From Pseudomonadota bacterium (GTDB lineage: Bacteria > Pseudomonadota > Alphaproteobacteria > Rhizobiales > Hyphomicrobiaceae): DNA of 7,155 nucleotides. Below, one piece after another: positions 5,698-7,155 of the stretch; positions within the stretch are counted from its first letter, which is position 1, and every line of letters begins with the position of its first letter. Below the pieces are notes generated by a model. The model was given only the letters and a program-made list of their open reading frames with translations, had not been told where the DNA came from and did not search any database. Made by a program: the position numbers and the translations under genes. Where the stretch lies: positions 1 through 7,155 of the forward strand of contig JAEZBZ010000195.1 in NCBI GenBank assembly GCA_023412745.1, read 5' to 3'.

Positions 5698-6882
5698 TTA
5701 AAGAACTTCGGGTTTCCAGCCGTAAACCCAATCATATTTGGCCATCAGTTGTTGCGGTGGCAGCAGCCGCAGCGTCAGGTCGCGCGCCAGCGAAGCAGGT
5801 GGCCGCATGTGATAGATCAGGCCGTTGCTGCGTGAGGTCTGCTGCACCTTGATGGCTCGCGGACGTCGTGCGTTCTCGTAACGGCGGCAGGCTTCGGCTG
5901 GATCATCGCGCCACTGCGCGATCGCGCGCGCCAGAGTGTCCGCATCCTCGATGGCAAGCGCGCCGCCTTGGGCGAGGAACGGCAGCACCGGATGCGCCGC
6001 GTCTCCGAGTAAAGTCACCGGGCCTTGTGACCAGCGCGGCAGCGGCGTTGGATCATACAGCGGCCAACGCCGCCAATCATTGGCTACCGCCAACAGTTCG
6101 TGCAGCGCCGGCGAGAAGCGGTGCAGACGCCCCAGCAGACCGTCACGATCAACCGGCAGGCCCCAGCCTTCGCCCGGCCAGTCCTCTTCGGCGAGTACGG
6201 CGAGCGCCACATCGCGGCCACCGCTGACCGGGTAGTGGACGATATGCGCGCTGGGGGCGAGCCAGATGCCGGTGACGTTGTGGCGGAAGAGGGCAGGAGC
6301 GGTATCGCGCGCGATGACTGCGCGGGCAGCGGTCCGGCCGGAATAGGTGAGCTTGGCGTCCGGCCACAGCTGGCGCCGTACCGGCGACCACAGTCCATCC
6401 GCGCCGACCAGCATCGCGCCGTCGAACTTTGCGCCGTGGGCGGTCGTGACGCCGACGCCGTCGGCTGTGGCCTCGAACGCGGCGACATCGTTGCCGGTAT
6501 GAATCGAGATTGAAGGGTGGGTCTGCGCCATATTGAGCAGCGCGCGATGGAGGTCGGCGCGATGCGCGACCCAGTACGGTGCCCCGTGCCGCTGCGCCAG
6601 CCAAGCGCCGAAGGGAAGTTCGGTGAGGACCGTACCGCTGCCGCCGGAGTGCACGCGCAGCAGATCCGGCTTGCCGGCCATGGGTTCGAGGGTCTCTGCA
6701 ACACCGAGACGCCGCAACACCCCGACTGCGTTCGGGCCGAGCTGTATGCCCGCGCCCGCTTCACAGACCGCCTGCTGTCGTTCGATGATCCGGCAAGGAA
6801 TGCCCTGGCCGGCTAGGGCGATGGCGAGGGTCAGTCCGCCGATCCCGCCGCCTGCAATCAGGATCGGACGGTCGCCTGGCAA
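5698..6882 (-). CDS. FAD-dependent monooxygenase (salicylate / 3-hydroxybenzoate hydroxylase-like)
   Basis: This 394-residue cytoplasmic flavoprotein is of group A monooxygenase type. These enzymes use NAD(P)H and O2 to hydroxylate an aromatic ring or similar substrate. Visible motifs: the N-terminal Rossmann FAD site GGGIGG (11-16) after ILIA, with the acidic residue in RIIERQ binding ribose; HRADLH (107-112); the FAD/NAD(P)H DG motif LVGADGLWSPVR (158-169); and the GD motif LLGDAAHPVLPFLAQGGALAIEDA (from 291). The HPVLPFLAQG string is typical of salicylate-hydroxylase-like members; the actual substrate cannot be read from sequence. The start is TTG 6882, with GAGGAG about 9 nt upstream; it places the Rossmann strand at residue 6 as expected, and no ATG fits. 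Only 13 nt separate it from the upstream zinc-finger gene, so the two are probably co-transcribed. Confidence 0.92.
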   Translation of the reverse strand: MPGDRPILIAGGGIGGLTLAIALAGQGIPCRIIERQQAVCEAGAGIQLGPNAVGVLRRLGVAETLEPMAGKPDLLRVHSGGSGTVLTELPFGAWLAQRHGAPYWVAHRADLHRALLNMAQTHPSISIHTGNDVAAFEATADGVGVTTAHGAKFDGAMLVGADGLWSPVRRQLWPDAKLTYSGRTAARAVIARDTAPALFRHNVTGIWLAPSAHIVHYPVSGGRDVALAVLAEEDWPGEGWGLPVDRDGLLGRLHRFSPALHELLAVANDWRRWPLYDPTPLPRWSQGPVTLLGDAAHPVLPFLAQGGALAIEDADTLARAIAQWRDDPAEACRRYENARRPRAIKVQQTSRSNGLIYHMRPPASLARDLTLRLLPPQQLMAKYDWVYGWKPEVL

Positions 6883-6895
6883 GTCGCAGCGCTCC

Positions 6896-7144
6896 TCAGA
6901 TGACCGCGGCAGCCGTGACGAGGCAGCCCGGCGGGTCGCTCTCGGCGGCCTTCAGGCGCGGGTCATACACGTACAATGTCGAGCAATAGGGGCACAGCAC
7001 CTGGTGATCAGCGCCCATGTCGAGGTAGACGTGCGGGTGGTCGAAGGGCGGACGCGCGCCCATGCAGTTGAATTCCTTGACGCCAATGAAGATCTTCTCG
7101 ACGCCCTTGTCATTGGCGAAGTGGGGAACGATGCCGGCGGCCAT
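6896..7144 (-). CDS. Zinc-finger (zf-CHCC type) domain-containing protein
   Basis: This small 82-residue protein carries the CHCC zinc-finger of the family that also includes the C-terminal domain of mitochondrial complex I subunit NDUFS6. The core reads VKEFNCMGARPPFDHPHVYLDMG, then LCPYCSTLYVYDP. The likely ligands are C27, H36 or H38, C51 and C54. Proteobacterial members are typically 60-85 residues, so this is essentially full length. ATG 7144 matches where relatives begin (a short lead, then VPHFxND), but the frame stays open upstream to the window edge and no ribosome binding site is seen in the 11 bases left, so the exact start is unproven. The cellular role of the free-standing bacterial form is not settled. 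It lies 13 nt upstream of the FAD monooxygenase gene in a likely operon. Confidence 0.88.
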   Translation of the reverse strand: MAAGIVPHFANDKGVEKIFIGVKEFNCMGARPPFDHPHVYLDMGADHQVLCPYCSTLYVYDPRLKAAESDPPGCLVTAAAVI

Positions 7145-7155
7145 CAGGGCTTGCC

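Overview
The window reads as a chromosomal segment of a GC-rich alphaproteobacterium, most likely a Bradyrhizobium/Rhodopseudomonas/Afipia-type member of the Hyphomicrobiales. The inference rests on protein style (an HAAT-type liv operon, a zf-CHCC protein next to an FAD monooxygenase, a caspase-like secreted protein), high GC, and a sequence matching the promoter consensus of EcfG, the alphaproteobacterial general-stress sigma factor. No mobile element, CRISPR array, rRNA or phage gene is visible.

Layout. Positions 1-1897 (+) hold the end of a branched-chain-amino-acid-type ABC transporter operon: the C-terminal half of permease LivM (cut by the window edge), then ATPases LivG and LivF with overlapping or 3-nt junctions. 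Positions 1898-3193 (+) hold a YkgJ-type cysteine-cluster protein flanked by two tiny hydrophobic ORFs of 23 and 24 codons. The second, at 3119-3193, has a perfect Shine-Dalgarno and sits just behind an EcfG-like promoter. Positions 3194-3500 contain no convincing gene but have a row of inverted repeats, one terminator-like. A tRNA-Gln(TTG) gene lies on the minus strand at 3501-3575.

The rest is on the minus strand: a TetR/AcrR regulator (3665-4249) with an FNR/FixK-type box upstream; a secreted caspase-like (peptidase C14) protein (4414-5576) broken by a 1-nt deletion right before its catalytic His motif; and, transcribed from the right edge, a zf-CHCC zinc-finger protein followed 13 nt later by a flavin-dependent aromatic-ring-type monooxygenase (5698-6882).

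How the parts relate. livM-livG-livF form one uptake system whose substrate cannot be told without its binding protein. The zinc-finger and monooxygenase genes look like a two-gene operon. The remaining genes appear to be independent units. The most notable points are the stress-promoter-driven 24-residue membrane peptide and the frameshifted caspase homologue. I see no clearly new multi-gene system here.
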